This document shows, piece by piece, positions 34,361 through 45,839 of a stretch of 64,000 nt of DNA. The notes under the pieces were generated by a model that made no database searches, had not been told where the DNA came from, and saw only the letters and a list, made by a program, of their open reading frames with translations. The DNA comes from Guadua angustifolia (Eukaryota; Streptophyta; Magnoliopsida; Poales; Poaceae): NCBI GenBank assembly GCA_036346375.1, contig CM070515.1, positions 20,978,423 through 21,042,422 of the forward strand, read 5' to 3'. A program made the position numbers and the translations under genes. The stretch's first letter is position 1. Each line of letters starts with the position of its first letter.

Positions 34361-35185
34361 ACAAGAAACAATTCTTTAGTTTCAAGTGAACTACCAGTTG
34401 AAGGCCTAATTCATTTCATCAATTGTTAAATTCATCAATAAACCCAGTATCATCACAAAGCATTACCTCTCCTCCACCAAAGAAGCATCAAGAAACAAGT
34501 GCAAGATCAATCAAGTAATTTAACCCTAATATCATCGAGAGCCTAAGAGCAAACAGACAACAAACAATTATTTAGTTTCAAGTGAACTACCAGTTCAAGG
34601 CCTATTTCATTTCATCAATTGTCAAATTCATCAATAAAGCCAAGATCATCACAGAGAATTACTCTCCTCCACCAAAGAAGCATCAAGAAACAAGTGCAGA
34701 TTTAGTATCATCACAGAGCAAATGTGGCATTCCAATCACAGAAGATAAGATTTAAGTTGCATAATCGACAAGAAACAATTCTTTAGTTTCAAGTGAACTA
34801 CCATTGAAGGCCTAATTCATTTCATCAATTGTTAAATTCATCAATAAACCCAAGATCATCACAAAGCATTACCTCTCCACCAAAGAAGCATCAAGAAACA
34901 AGTGCAAGATCAATCAAGTAATTTAACCCTAATATCATCAGAGAGCAACAGGGGCATCCGAATCGAGCGCACACACTCAATCAAAACAGTCGATCAGATC
35001 ATGAGCAAACAGACAACAAACAATTATTTAGTTTCAAGTGAACTACCAGTTCAAGGCCTATTTCATTTCATCAATTGTCAAATTCATCAATAAAGCCAGT
35101 ATCATCACAGAGAATTACCTCTCCTCCACCAAAGAAGCATCAAGAAACAAGTGCAGATCGAGTATCATCACAGAGCAAATGTGGC
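34361..35185. repeat. Dimeric tandem array, A-B-A-B, unit about 200-240 bases
   Basis: Blocks beginning CAATTCTTTAGTTTCAAGTG (about 34369, 34777) alternate with CAATTATTTAGTTTCAAGTG (about 34565, 35020). Like types resemble each other more than neighbours do (AAGGCCTAATTC against AAGGCCTATTTC), showing that a two-block unit was duplicated. No coding support. Confidence 0.8.
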
Positions 35186-35303
35186 AGATAGCGCATTTAA
35201 ATAATAAATCTACAATAACCTAAAGCAATCGGTTCATAGATAATGCGTGTTAATCCTCCAAAGTATTACTTGCAAGAGCACAACCTACTTAGCATGTCCC
35301 GCA

Positions 35304-35600
35304 TCACATTAGGCCAATCCAAATGGAACAAAAGGGCGCGAGCCATCGGGCGTGGGGGGGTCGCCGAGGGAGGGCAGGGCGGGAGAATGTAGACGCTGGG
35401 AGGGACCGCAGGGGGAGACAATGGGAGGCGCTGTAGGGAGGGCTAGCGTGGGGAGAATGTAGACGCTGGGGAGGCGCCGCAGGGGAGACGGGGGAGGCGT
35501 CCGTGCAGGAGGGTTGGCGCGGGAGAGTCGACGACGGGAGGCGCCAGGGGAGACAGCTAGGAGGCGTCACGCAGGAGGGCTCATGGCGCCTAGGGCGCAT
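35304..35600 (-). other. GC-rich leader of TNPA/Ulp1 gene, first copy
   Basis: A GC-rich tract (GGGGAGAATGTAGACGCTGGG twice, GGAGGCG repeats) equivalent in position to 28857-29302. Read as exon 1 or 5' UTR of the minus-strand gene. The 98-codon frame is proline and serine-rich with no domain. Confidence 0.45.
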
Positions 35601-35699
35601 GCATTTAAGAGCCGAACTCCAAACGAATCATGTAAATGGCTAAGTGCGAACGATATATAGGGAACGATTATTACCGCGGTTGACATAAACGAACCGGTA

Positions 35700-36095
35700 G
35701 TGATATATCCAACCGATCGATGTGAAGTCATCATTCCTGCTTAATACACCAACCGGATCAATCCTCACTTGTTCTTAGACTATCAAGACTTGCTGGTGTA
35801 TCCAACCCAGATCGATAGAAGACTCACCCGGCTTAATACAACAACCCAGATCGATTATAATTATTTTCAAAGAATCTAATATAAATTAAAATTCATATAG
35901 TCTTTACAATATTATTTTCCAACCATCTAATATAAATTAAAATTATAGAAATTTATAAGAAATAAAGTAATTTTCCCACTCTTATAATTCCATTCAAAAT
36001 TTTCACCTTATTATATAAATTCATTTATTGCTTTTTGCTTAATAACAAATAATTAATAAATCATACTTATTCCACACTAAAATGATTTTAAAAAA
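35700..36095. repeat. Duplicated promoter-proximal block, right copy
   Basis: Partner of 29270-29652. It lies between the end of TNP2 and the leader of the TNPA/Ulp1 gene, where the promoter of the latter is expected. Confidence 0.85.
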
Positions 36096-36355
36096 TAAAT
36101 TAAGATTACTAGTTTATTTATAAATTACCAATTTTAGTTAAAATTGGTAATTTTCCTTTTGTTTTATTTTAAATTTCAGTTAATTAGGAATAATCAATAA
36201 AAACTTGCTCTTACTATCTCATCTTCTCCAACATTAAATATAATATTACGATAAATCAATTATATGGTTCTTACTATCTCATCAAGGTAATGTTATGAGC
36301 AAGTTTTTATTGATTATTCCATATAATATTATGATAAATCAATTTGTCTCCTCTT

Positions 36356-36640
36356 CTCCCATTTGAGTACTATTTTACCAAGGAGTAATCAATTTTTTAG
36401 GTATTGGATGAGGAACATAATTCTTTTATGCATGGCCTTTTTACATCAACTATATACTTTTTCATCCATTGCACATTTACTATTTCTGAATGATTATAAT
36501 AATCAATACTCCATACATTACAAATTGAAGCATGTCCTTCGTACAAAATGTTTATATTACAAATTGAAGCTTGACCTTCATACAAAATAAAGCATACCCT
36601 TAATTACACAACTAAGTTACAATCCGACCTTCGTTATGAT
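36356..36640. repeat. TNP2 3' end block, duplicated at 54397-54660
   Basis: Contains the last codons of TNP2 and the sequence after its stop, from TATTGGATGAGGAACATAAT to AACTAAGTTACAATCCGACC. The same block, same orientation, is present upstream of the TNP2 start codon. Confidence 0.85.
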
Positions 36641-37875
36641 CGTGGCGTATGTATGTAGCTTCCTCTATGTCTTCCATGAAACCTAGGTCGATGTTCTCAC
36701 CGAAAGGTGGAAGCTCATCAAATTGGTTAGTCTTCCTCGTCGACTACATTCTCAACTTCCACAATCATTCTTTTTGATTGGAGAACCACGTGGCATTCCT
36801 TGTCAGTTGGATCCATTACAAAGAAAATTTGTGTAACGACATTAGCAAGTACGTAATGGTTCTTCTCTCAGATCCGACGTGTTTGAAGTCCATGAGAGTG
36901 ATATCAGACTTGTCGATGTTCACGCTCCTAGGTAGCCTGACCCACTGGCACCGAAAGAGGGGAACCTTCAAAGGCCCATAATCAAGCTCGCAAATTTCTT
37001 CTTTGAATCCGTAGTACATCTGCATATTGCCATTGCTGTCATAGGCATCTATACGGACTCCGATGTTCTAGTTGGTGCTCTTGTTATCTTGTGATCTCTA
37101 TAAAATGTATATCCATTGATGTCGTATCCTTCAAATGTCAAAATTGTATATGATGGTCCCTTAGCCAGAGCTCTCAATTGAGCGCACTGTCACAGATGCA
37201 TCATGTGTCTAAGCAACCAATCTCAAAAGTTATCTCTGGTTTCTCACGATCCAAACCTCGACTTACATGGGTTTTTTCTTCAGAGCATGTTCTTGTGCAT
37301 GTTGACATACGAGGACGCCATAACCGATTGGTGCAGAATCAGAAAATGTGCTTATGTGAATGAAGCACGATCATTTGTACGATTTCGATTTCGACCTAGT
37401 GTCCCTTTCCTTGTAGCCTCCTTCATGGCGAGATACGGCACACCAATCGCTTTGAGATCCATGTAATCGATGCGTAACTCGATGACCTCCTCGGTTCCCC
37501 AACCTTTGGCAATGCACCTTCCTACCGATGTCGATTACGAACATATTTCTTCACAACCCCCATGAACCTCGCGAAGGGTACATCTAATGTAGAAACACAG
37601 GGCCAAGAAACTGTATCTCTTTCACAATATGAACAATGAGATGGACCATAATATCGAAGAAGGAAGGAGGGAAACACATCTCAAGCCGGCATAGGAGTGT
37701 GGATCACAGCTTGCTGCAGCTTATCTAGTTTCAACGGGTCAATGACCTTCTGTGAAATCGCGTTGAAGAATGAACACAACTTTACAATTAGGTCTCGCAC
37801 TTTCTCTGGCAGAACATCCCTAATTGCAACAGGAAGTATCTGTGTCATCATCACGTGGCAATCATGAGACTTCAT
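36612..37875 (-). pseudogene. CACTA-2 TNP2 transposase, C-terminal part
   Basis: Continues the TNP2 gene left of the solo-LTR insertion. Near the break, SHDCHVMMTQILPVAIRDVL and KLCSFFNAISQKVIDPLKLD (37681-37870) match the conserved segment after the TNP2 core. DUF4216 follows as QMYYGFKEEICELDYGPLKV and PLFRCQW (36816-37025). The acidic tail FDELPPFGENIDLGFMEDIE and HDHNEG leads to a stop at 36614-36612. The region 37030-37680 gives family residues only with frame changes. The half-codon at the break is completed by TTCAT. Confidence 0.85.
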
Positions 37876-38639
37876 TGAAGGAACGAGTTGGCCTAGAGGG
37901 GGGGTGAATAGGTAACTTTTCAAATTTTGACTCTTTGGTTACACTCAATTACTTAAATACAAGAGAATAACTTAGAATCAAAAAGTAACAAAGGTAAACA
38001 CTAACAGTAATAACAGCGAAAGCAACACAATATAAGGCAAAGAACAGAATGAGACAAAGATTTATCCCGTGGTTCGGAGCCATTCTCCTACTCCACGTTG
38101 AAGCACTTCTCTCGAAGTCTAGCTTCTCCCAAAGCTAGTCGCAGTAGCTTGGGTGATCACTCGGGTAGCTCTTTCACCACTCGAGTGAGGTGAGCTCCAA
38201 ACCTTTCACAACCGAAAGTGGCCTTCCACAATCTCTTTTGGACAGGTCGCACTTTTCACTTACTCCAAGCTGTCTAGGACCACAAGATCCAAGAGTAATA
38301 AACTTTGCACAAGTCCTGTCTCTTGGTTCACTCGCGAAAACACACTGGTAGACACAAGCTTGGAGCTAAACACTTAGAAAAGGTGAGGTTTTTGAGTTTG
38401 AGAGTGAAGCACAGACTCCTTTTGAGAATGAGAGCTCTTTTGAATACTAAAATATCAAGGAGTTCATCAAGTGCAGTAATAGATGGCTTAGGAAATGCTT
38501 ATATAGACATTCTGGATGAAAATAGCCGTTGTACCTACCATAGTGACCGTTGCACGTGTCAGAGTGTCAAAATTGAGCTAAAACACGTTTACAACAGACT
38601 AAACAATTTGACTTAGCGATACTGATCATGTGTATCACG

Positions 38640-39017
38640 GACCAATTTCAGACATTTATGCCGGACCAAAAAGTTTGGTCCGTCATACATGGGAAAACTT
38701 AGAAATTTTGGTCTGTCAGAAGGATTGAAAGATTACATGAATGACGGACCAAAAAATTTAGTCCGTCATAGATGGGAATTTCAGTGAGTTTGGTCCGGCA
38801 AAGGAATGGAAGGTTGTATGCATGCCGAACTAAATATTTTGGTCTGTCATAGATGAGAATAACTGATATAAGTGACTATAGACCATTTTTGATACACAAT
38901 GAGTTTAATCAAAGGATTTGAATTTGCCACGGACTAAACTTTGAATAGGAAACATTTGGTCCGTCATAGATGAGAAATTATCAGATATGGAATGTATTTT
39001 TGACCATGGACTAAAGG
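38640..39017. repeat. Hairpin-forming repeat array in the solo LTR, left part
   Basis: Units contain GGACCAAAAAGTTTGGTCC, a near-perfect inverted repeat, followed by GTCATAGATG. They continue after the nested element at 51503-51860. Unit length is roughly 60-120 bases. Confidence 0.8.
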
Positions 39018-39022
39018 AGTGG

Positions 39023-39993
39023 TGTCGGTGTTTCAGAAACCGGCAAGTAAATTTGTAGGTCTAGGGGCCGCGCGGTCCCGCCCCCTGAATGGTTAGACCA
39101 AGAGGAGTCCAAGGTTTATAATCGGTTCGGGCCAAGGTCCCTACTCCATTGTGGAGGCGGTCGATATTGCTTCTGAGACGGGGTTCTCACGGTGTTTACA
39201 AGCGAGGGTCGAGGTCTGGCCCCGTGTGCCTCGTGCGAAGGGGTTGGCTAAGATGGTCGTGAATGTGAGACTTTGGCTGCTACGAATGCGCCCGAAGTTC
39301 TAGGATTACTATCGACAGCCGCCCCTGCTCGGAGGGTCCCGCTTCTTATATAGCCGGAGGAAGTAGGTTACATGGGGAAAGAAAAAGAAGAGGGATGTGG
39401 TCCCCGAGCCCGGAGTCCGGTCTTCGCTTTGGTGTCCGATCCTCCGCCGGATTTGACGCTCGACGGATGATGGCACGCCCATAATGGGCCGATGGACACA
39501 TATGGTGACGATCGCTCCGCTTTGTCGGGAGCGACGACTCGCCTCCAGGCGCGGGCCAAGCGCCGACGCCGAGGGCGCCTGGCCGGAGTTACCTTGGGAG
39601 GGCGCGCTTCCTCCCTGCTCATGTCTATGTGACGGGTTCGGCCGCCGCCACCGCCGCTTCCGGGGGAGCCTCCTCGCCTGTGTGGTCACGCCGAGGTGTC
39701 ATACTCAAGGGGTAGGTGACCAGACAGAGACCGTTTGTGATGATACGATGTCTGCTCAGCGGAGACGGCTCGAGCTCGACCGGGGCTCCTGAGCGGTTCG
39801 ACCTGCTGGTCTGATTGTTTTCCGGCCGCCCTGCCGTGGTTTGAGGGGCGTCCGACCTGGTGGCCGGTCGCCGCCTTTCGAGCCAAGATGTTCGGACATC
39901 GTGCACCTTGAGCGGGCCCCAACTCGGCTTAGTCGTGAGGCGCCCATTCGCTTTTCCTCCGCACCGGGGATACCCATGCCCGGGTATCCGCCA
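39023..39993 (-). repeat. Tat element 3' LTR
   Basis: 971 bases. Compared with the other LTR it shows many one- to three-base losses and substitutions, besides shared blocks such as AAGCGAGGGTCGAGGTCTGG. Confidence 0.95.
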
Positions 39994-41659
39994 ATAGCTC
40001 TCGGCGGTCGGAGAACCGACCGGGGGATCTCTATCCTGGTTGATGGATCTCGACCGAGCGCGCCAGATCGACGCAAGGGTGGCTTTTTGTGTTTGGGGTA
40101 GCTTGGTCAGCTGATCGTCCTGGTCGTCGGTGCCCGACCGACTTGGTCGGCCGGTCCTGTCCGGGTGCGCGCGAGCGCATCTGGTGGATGGAGCCCCCGA
40201 GTGGGTCGGAGACCCGGTCGGGGGTTTATTCTGGACGGTGCGATCCTCTTGACGGACGTGGTGACGCCTCGGCTTCTGGTGCCTTCATTCATTCGAACCC
40301 GTTCGGCTTCTGCGCCTCAAGCATATAAGGGCGGTGTTGTTGCCGGTATTTTGGGGCAGTTTGATCGCCGCCCAAATTCCTCGCCGCTCCATAATTTTTA
40401 GCCTTCCTCGGATCTTTGATGGTTGAGTTGGTCTTCTGCTTTGGGGATGATTCGCCCCCGACGCCCACGGACGAGGAGGTTTTCCTCACGGAGCTCTGGG
40501 GTGACTTCGACCTTGCCATGGGCGAATGGATCGAGCAGGACACCGCCATGCGATGTCGCCGCTGCCGACGCTACGACGACGCCGCCCCGAGGCTCGCCAA
40601 GGCAGGGATGCCTCACCGGCGTTAGCAAGCGCGGCGCTTAAATTCGCCATCTTGATGGTTTGATCAGAACGCCGCGAGTAGCGATTATGTAACTTGCACG
40701 CTATACTAATGCCGCTAGGTTTTGTTCGTCGAGCGCTTTTGAGTATGTGATCCTCTCGGGACCATCTTTCGAACATGTAGCATGGTCACGAAGTTCTTAG
40801 GAGCAGCTTGAGGTCGCAAGGCGCGAAAGATCCGTGGATGGAGTTTCGAGCCCCGAGCTGCCGGAGAGCCGGCCGGGGTCTCACACCGTGTGGAGGTGGC
40901 CTCAATTGGCGGGTATAGTCTTATGTCGCAGCTTCGACTTGCCCGCCGTTCTCGTTAGAGCCGGCAAGGCGGTCATCCGCCTGCGTTTTCGCTTGGACGA
41001 GGCCACTGGGGAGTGCTCGTTAGTTCGCCCCACTAATACGCCTGCTCGCAGTGTGGGACCCGGAGGGTGAGCTAACGACGCTTGCTATGCGCTGGCTTGA
41101 ACGCCGTGCTCAGACGAGCCGATAACGGTTGTCCGAGGGCCCTCGTGACCTCCCCGAAAAGGGTGATCATTCCGAAGCGAAGGCCGTCTGCGCATGGCGC
41201 CGCCCATCGGGGCGCACGGCGAGAACCTTTTTACTCAATCTCAATCGACCTCTAGGTCGTCCGCCGACCTAGAGCGCAGAGCAGTCCGTCTCCCCATCGG
41301 CGGGTTCCGCGGAGAGTGCGGCGTGGTCTTGACACGATTTAGGCGATCGGTCGCCCGCCGCCCCGACTCGAGGTTCATTGGGCTCACCTGCCCTCGCCCT
41401 CGCCGATTTTTCGATCGGGCGGCGCTGAATCCACTTGGTGGACCGAGCCTTCGAACCTGTAACGCTTGATCGGGTCCCGGCCGTGAATCCTTTGCTTTTT
41501 CGTGGCTCGAATCAAGCAGCCGCGGCCCTTCGCCGCTACGGCGGCGGCTTATCACCCGGTCGAGGCCCGAGGAGTTGCGTGGTGCGCCACCGACGAAGGT
41601 CCTTTCGCCGCCGCCTCCGCCAGTTTGAACGCAGAGTGAATTGAGGACCGATTCAACGT

Positions 41660-44480
41660 ATCGTTGGACCGACGCGCGATCGAAGTGCGCCGTTTCGTTC
41701 GAGGCATCGTCCGCCTGTCCGACGCTTGGCCGGTGTCTTCCTTAGCTCTTAAGGGTTCAGGAGTCGCCGTGAGGACCCGCCTTCATTTCCCTTTGCCTTG
41801 CTCAAGGAGTAGATCAAGATATAGAGAAGAAAAGGAGAGAGAGCTCGAGAACAAGGTCCTCCTTCGCCTTCCTTTTCGTCTGCAGACTCTTCGTCGGAGA
41901 TGTCGTGGCCGAGTGCTCCATCCTTCCCGCCCGCCTCTTGGTTTGGAGAAGAAGCGATTCCACCTCTCTGGATGTCTCGCAATGGAGGGTGCCGACAGGC
42001 CGCGCCCCGAGCCGAGGGGTGATGAGGTCGTCGATTCCGCGCTCTTCTTTGAGCGCTGGTTGGGGCTCCCTTCATTCCTTCGCTCGGGGCTCCTCCATTA
42101 TTACAAGGTGGAGGTACACCATCCAACCCCAACCTGCGGCTCCATATGGCGTTTTCATCACGCTGTGTGAGGCGTTGGGGATCGAGCCTCACTGGCTCTT
42201 CGAAGTATTTCTTCCAAGCGCGGTCGTGGAAGAACAAGCAATGGCCGACGCTGGTTAGCGCCACGACGGCCGCTTATCCACTGTGTTCCAACCGCGGCGC
42301 GGAGTATATCGAGGTGAAGCTGCCCACGCCGAATCGGGGTGGCATTCCGAGTGGTTTATGCCCTAATTTGGGAAATAGCGCCTGCTTTCACCGGTCAAGG
42401 CTCTGGCGCGTGCCGAGTGGAACTGGGTCCTGACGAGAGGGAGAAGCGGAAATGGAAGTGATTTTGGAGCGGATCAGGATCGAGGAGGAGAGGCTTGACC
42501 GGCGGTTGTGGTCCGCAAGGCTCATGGGGAGGCGCTGCAGCCCTTATGGATAGGCTGCCCCCATGTTCAAGCAGACGCGGAGCGCCTGACCCCATGAGGA
42601 TGGACTGCTCGACCTTCCCCGCAGCGGAGGTCGGCCCGTGGTCAGCTGCTTTTGGTTCGGCGAACCACCGTGGCGGCGGTGGTGCTCCCGAACCTTTCTA
42701 CGGAGAACCCTCCAGACTGTAATCTAGGCGGCTCTTTCCTTTCGTCCTTCCTTCTCCTTCTATTTCGATCCTTCAAGTTTTGGGCCGAGTGGTGGCTTTG
42801 GCGCCTTCCATGGCTCTGCCGGCATCTTCCCGGCTGCACGGGGAGAAGGCGAGAGAGCCGCGCCCTCGAGAGGGTCACAAGAAGAAGAGTCCGCTCTCAA
42901 AGAGCGAGAGAAGAGAAGAAGAGGAAGAAGAGGAGGAACACGCAATGAGGTTTGGCTGCTACGCAAGATATCTCCGACTGACCATCCTCTCGTGGTCGGT
43001 GAGGATCGCCTTCTAGTGATGGCAGCGCCCGACGACCAGACGGCTTGCTCGACCAAGGCTGTCGTCAAGCAGCGGCTCTGACGAGGGCGCTGACACGAAG
43101 GCCACTGCCGTGGCGCCCGAAGGAACGCCGAGGTGCCCCTGGGGAGGCAGAGGGGTGATTCTCCCCCGCCGAATAGGCCGGTGAAGAAGGCGCACAGACA
43201 AAGACCTGCTCGACACAATAAGTGCTTTTCTTTTGTTTGTGTTAAGGCCGCTTAGGCCCATGCTGCTCTCGATTAGTCATCTGCTCACGACTTTACGGGA
43301 GAGCTTGGCGGCGGCGCGCGGGACCACCATGTCCTCACGGGTTGGCGCCGTCCCCTTCGTCGGCGGGGACCGAGGAAGCGCCGGCGAACTTGGAGCGACC
43401 AGCGGGTGCGGCGCTGCTGCCACGCCATGCCATCGGGCGCCGGGCCTCGCTCGAGGTCAGACCAGAGCCACGGCGGGCTCGTGGACCACGAGGCTCCGGC
43501 AGCTCTCAGTGATCCGGCGCCGCAACCAGGGGCTGGTGAAGGCGAGGAAGATCTTCCGCCGCCGATCGCGGGAGGGTCGTCGCTTGAGGCGGTCTTGGCG
43601 CTGGGGGCGATGTCGCCGTCGCCGCCAGGGTTCGCCGGACGGACGCCTAAACACCGGGCGATCGCCGCTGCCGATTGCCGGCGGCAAAGGGCGATATTCC
43701 ATCGCCGACGCAAGTCGCCGAGGCGATCGCACGTGAGCTCCTCGACGCTTTATCCACACCGGTTTGGCCGCAACGATCCGTCTGCCGGCATTGCTCGCCC
43801 CGGACGATGAGGCGGAGATCGGGGAATGGGAGTCCCTGCAGGAGGGCTCGCGGCAGGCTAGGACCGAGATGGATCAAATTCGGACGAGTCTAGGCCATCT
43901 CCTCGAGTCCTCCAACAGGTACCGGACGCTATCACCGGGATCGATTGCTCAAAGATGGGGCCCGAGGCCTCGGGGTGCTGAACGAACCACCGCAGCCAAG
44001 ACTGGCGCAAAGATGCCTTCGCCTCACTCGGGCGGCCGAGGCTCGAGGACTCGCCAGACGCTCATAGGCAGCGTCACCGCGAGGGGCGGCGGTGGCGGTC
44101 TTGGTGGCGAGTACGTCTGGGGCGCGTTGCGCGCCACGGCGGCGGCTCTTCGACCAAGAAATGACCGCCGCCTGGATTGAGGGCGAGCCCGGCGCGAGCC
44201 AGGCACGGAGGCGGCGGAGTGGTGGCGGCGCTGCAAGACTGGAGGTCTCTTGACGACGAGTCCGAGGACAATGAAGCCCGGAGGACGACGCCTTCTTCCC
44301 GGATCCTTTGAGTAGGAGTCCGCCACACATTCTGAACTCGCCTTGTGGGCGAGGCACTGTGTCGTATGCCGCGCCCCATCCGCCGCACTCCTCCTCCGCT
44401 TTGCACTCACTCCCCGCCGGGCGATGTAAATTGCAGGAGGGGTTTATGCCTCCATATTTTGCTTTTGTAATAAGCACTCA
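41660..44480 (+). pseudogene. Antisense extra ORF of the Tat element (Transposase_28 type)
   Basis: On the strand opposite to pol, from about 41980, the frames read MEGADRP, DSALFFERWLGLPSF, LHYYKVEVHHPTPT, then YGVFITLCEALGIEPHW (42146-42258) and HSEWFMP-like residues. This is the pattern annotated in grasses as 'putative gypsy type transposon' (Transposase_28). Further on there are basic and acidic low-complexity tracts and a coiled-coil-like segment, EIGEWESLQEGSRQARTEMD (about 43810-43870). A non-coding tail with TTTGTAATAAGCACTCAGAT ends it. Frameshifts occur every one or two hundred bases. Such antisense ORFs are known from Tat-lineage elements; their function is unknown. Confidence 0.7.
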
Positions 44481-44699
44481 GATCGCTTTTCTTAGAAATA
44501 CAATGTTTCCCGAAAATTTTGTTTTGCATGGCGCTTTCAATTTTGCTTTCCTTCCTCTGCTCACTGAATCGCTGGTCGAGGTCGGGAACCAAAGATTCGT
44601 CATGGGTAAACTTCACGGTAGAACCGCCGAGCTTCTCGATATTCCGTGTTTGAAAGGATGTCGCCGTCAGATCTTTGAGTCGGTAGGTACCGGCCGATA

Positions 44700-45838
44700 A
44701 CCTCTACGATGGTGAAGGGCCTTCCACGGGCGAAAGCTTGTGCCGCCTCGTTGGATCGAACTTGCCGCAGACCAAGTCACCAACGCTGAAGGCCCGACCG
44801 CGACATGACGAACTGATATCGCCAGAAGCGCTTGTTGATACTTTAGCGGATCGTGAGGACAGCGACATCGCGGCTTCATCGAGCTGGTCGATCGCGTGCC
44901 TTGTCGCGACTCGAGCCCCGTGGTCTCGTCAGAAGCCTCGTGAGCCTTGGGGCGCCATACTCGAGGTCGGTTGGTAGGATGGCTTCGCGCCAATACCGTG
45001 AAAATGGTGTAAATCCGGCCGACCGAAGTTGGCGTGGGTTCGCAGTTCCAAAGGACGGAGGATAGCTCGCGCCCAACGCCCCGCCGATTTCTTCAATCGG
45101 TTGAAGATTCGCGCTTGAGCCCTTGAAGGATCATGCCGCTCGCCTCCTCGCCGACCGTTAGTTTGCGATGAGCCACTACTGCCCGGCCGACGCGATATTG
45201 AAATCATCGCAGAACTCGAGGAACTCTTCCTCAGAATCAAGCGTGCCGTTATCGGTGATGATGGAGTTCGACTCCAAACCGATAAATAATGCCACGGAAG
45301 AAGTCGGCACCGCACCGACGTGATGGAGGCGACCGGCTTTGCCTCTATCCACTTGGTGAACTTGTCGATCGCGACAAAAAGGTGGGTGAAGCCCCCGGCG
45401 CTTTTTGAATGGCTCGAAAGGTGTCGAGTCCCTGCATCGCGAACGCCATGTAATGGGGATCATCTGGAGGGCTTGCGCAGGCATATGTGTTTGTCGGGCA
45501 AAAAATTGGCACCCTTCGCAGGTGCGAACGATTTGTTCGGCGTCGGCCACGGCGGTCGGCCAGTAAAAACCTTGCCGAAAGGCTTTTCCGACGAGAGACC
45601 GTGGGGCGGCGTGATGGCCGCACACCCCACCGTGGATGTCGAGCAGCAACTCCTTCCCTTGATCGGCCGGAATGCACTTTTGGAGGACCTCGGAGGGGCT
45701 CCTCTTGTAAAGTTCTTCGCCGACTAGGACGAATGTTTTCACCCGCCGAGCGAGGCGTCGGGCCTCGGTTGGGTCCGCGGGGAGCGATCCGTCCGTCAGA
45801 CGCCCGACGAAGGGCTTCCTCCAGTCGGAGTCCGCCAT
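44700..45838 (-). pseudogene. Tat integrase
   Basis: The HHCC zinc region is readable (HGGVCGHHAAPRSL then CEGCQFFARQTHMPAQ, 45400-45640), as is the second catalytic Asp block SIITDNGTLDSEEEF (about 45220-45260). The first Asp and final Glu regions fall in other frames. DNA integration activity is not possible as written. Confidence 0.85.
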
Positions 45839-45839
45839 C

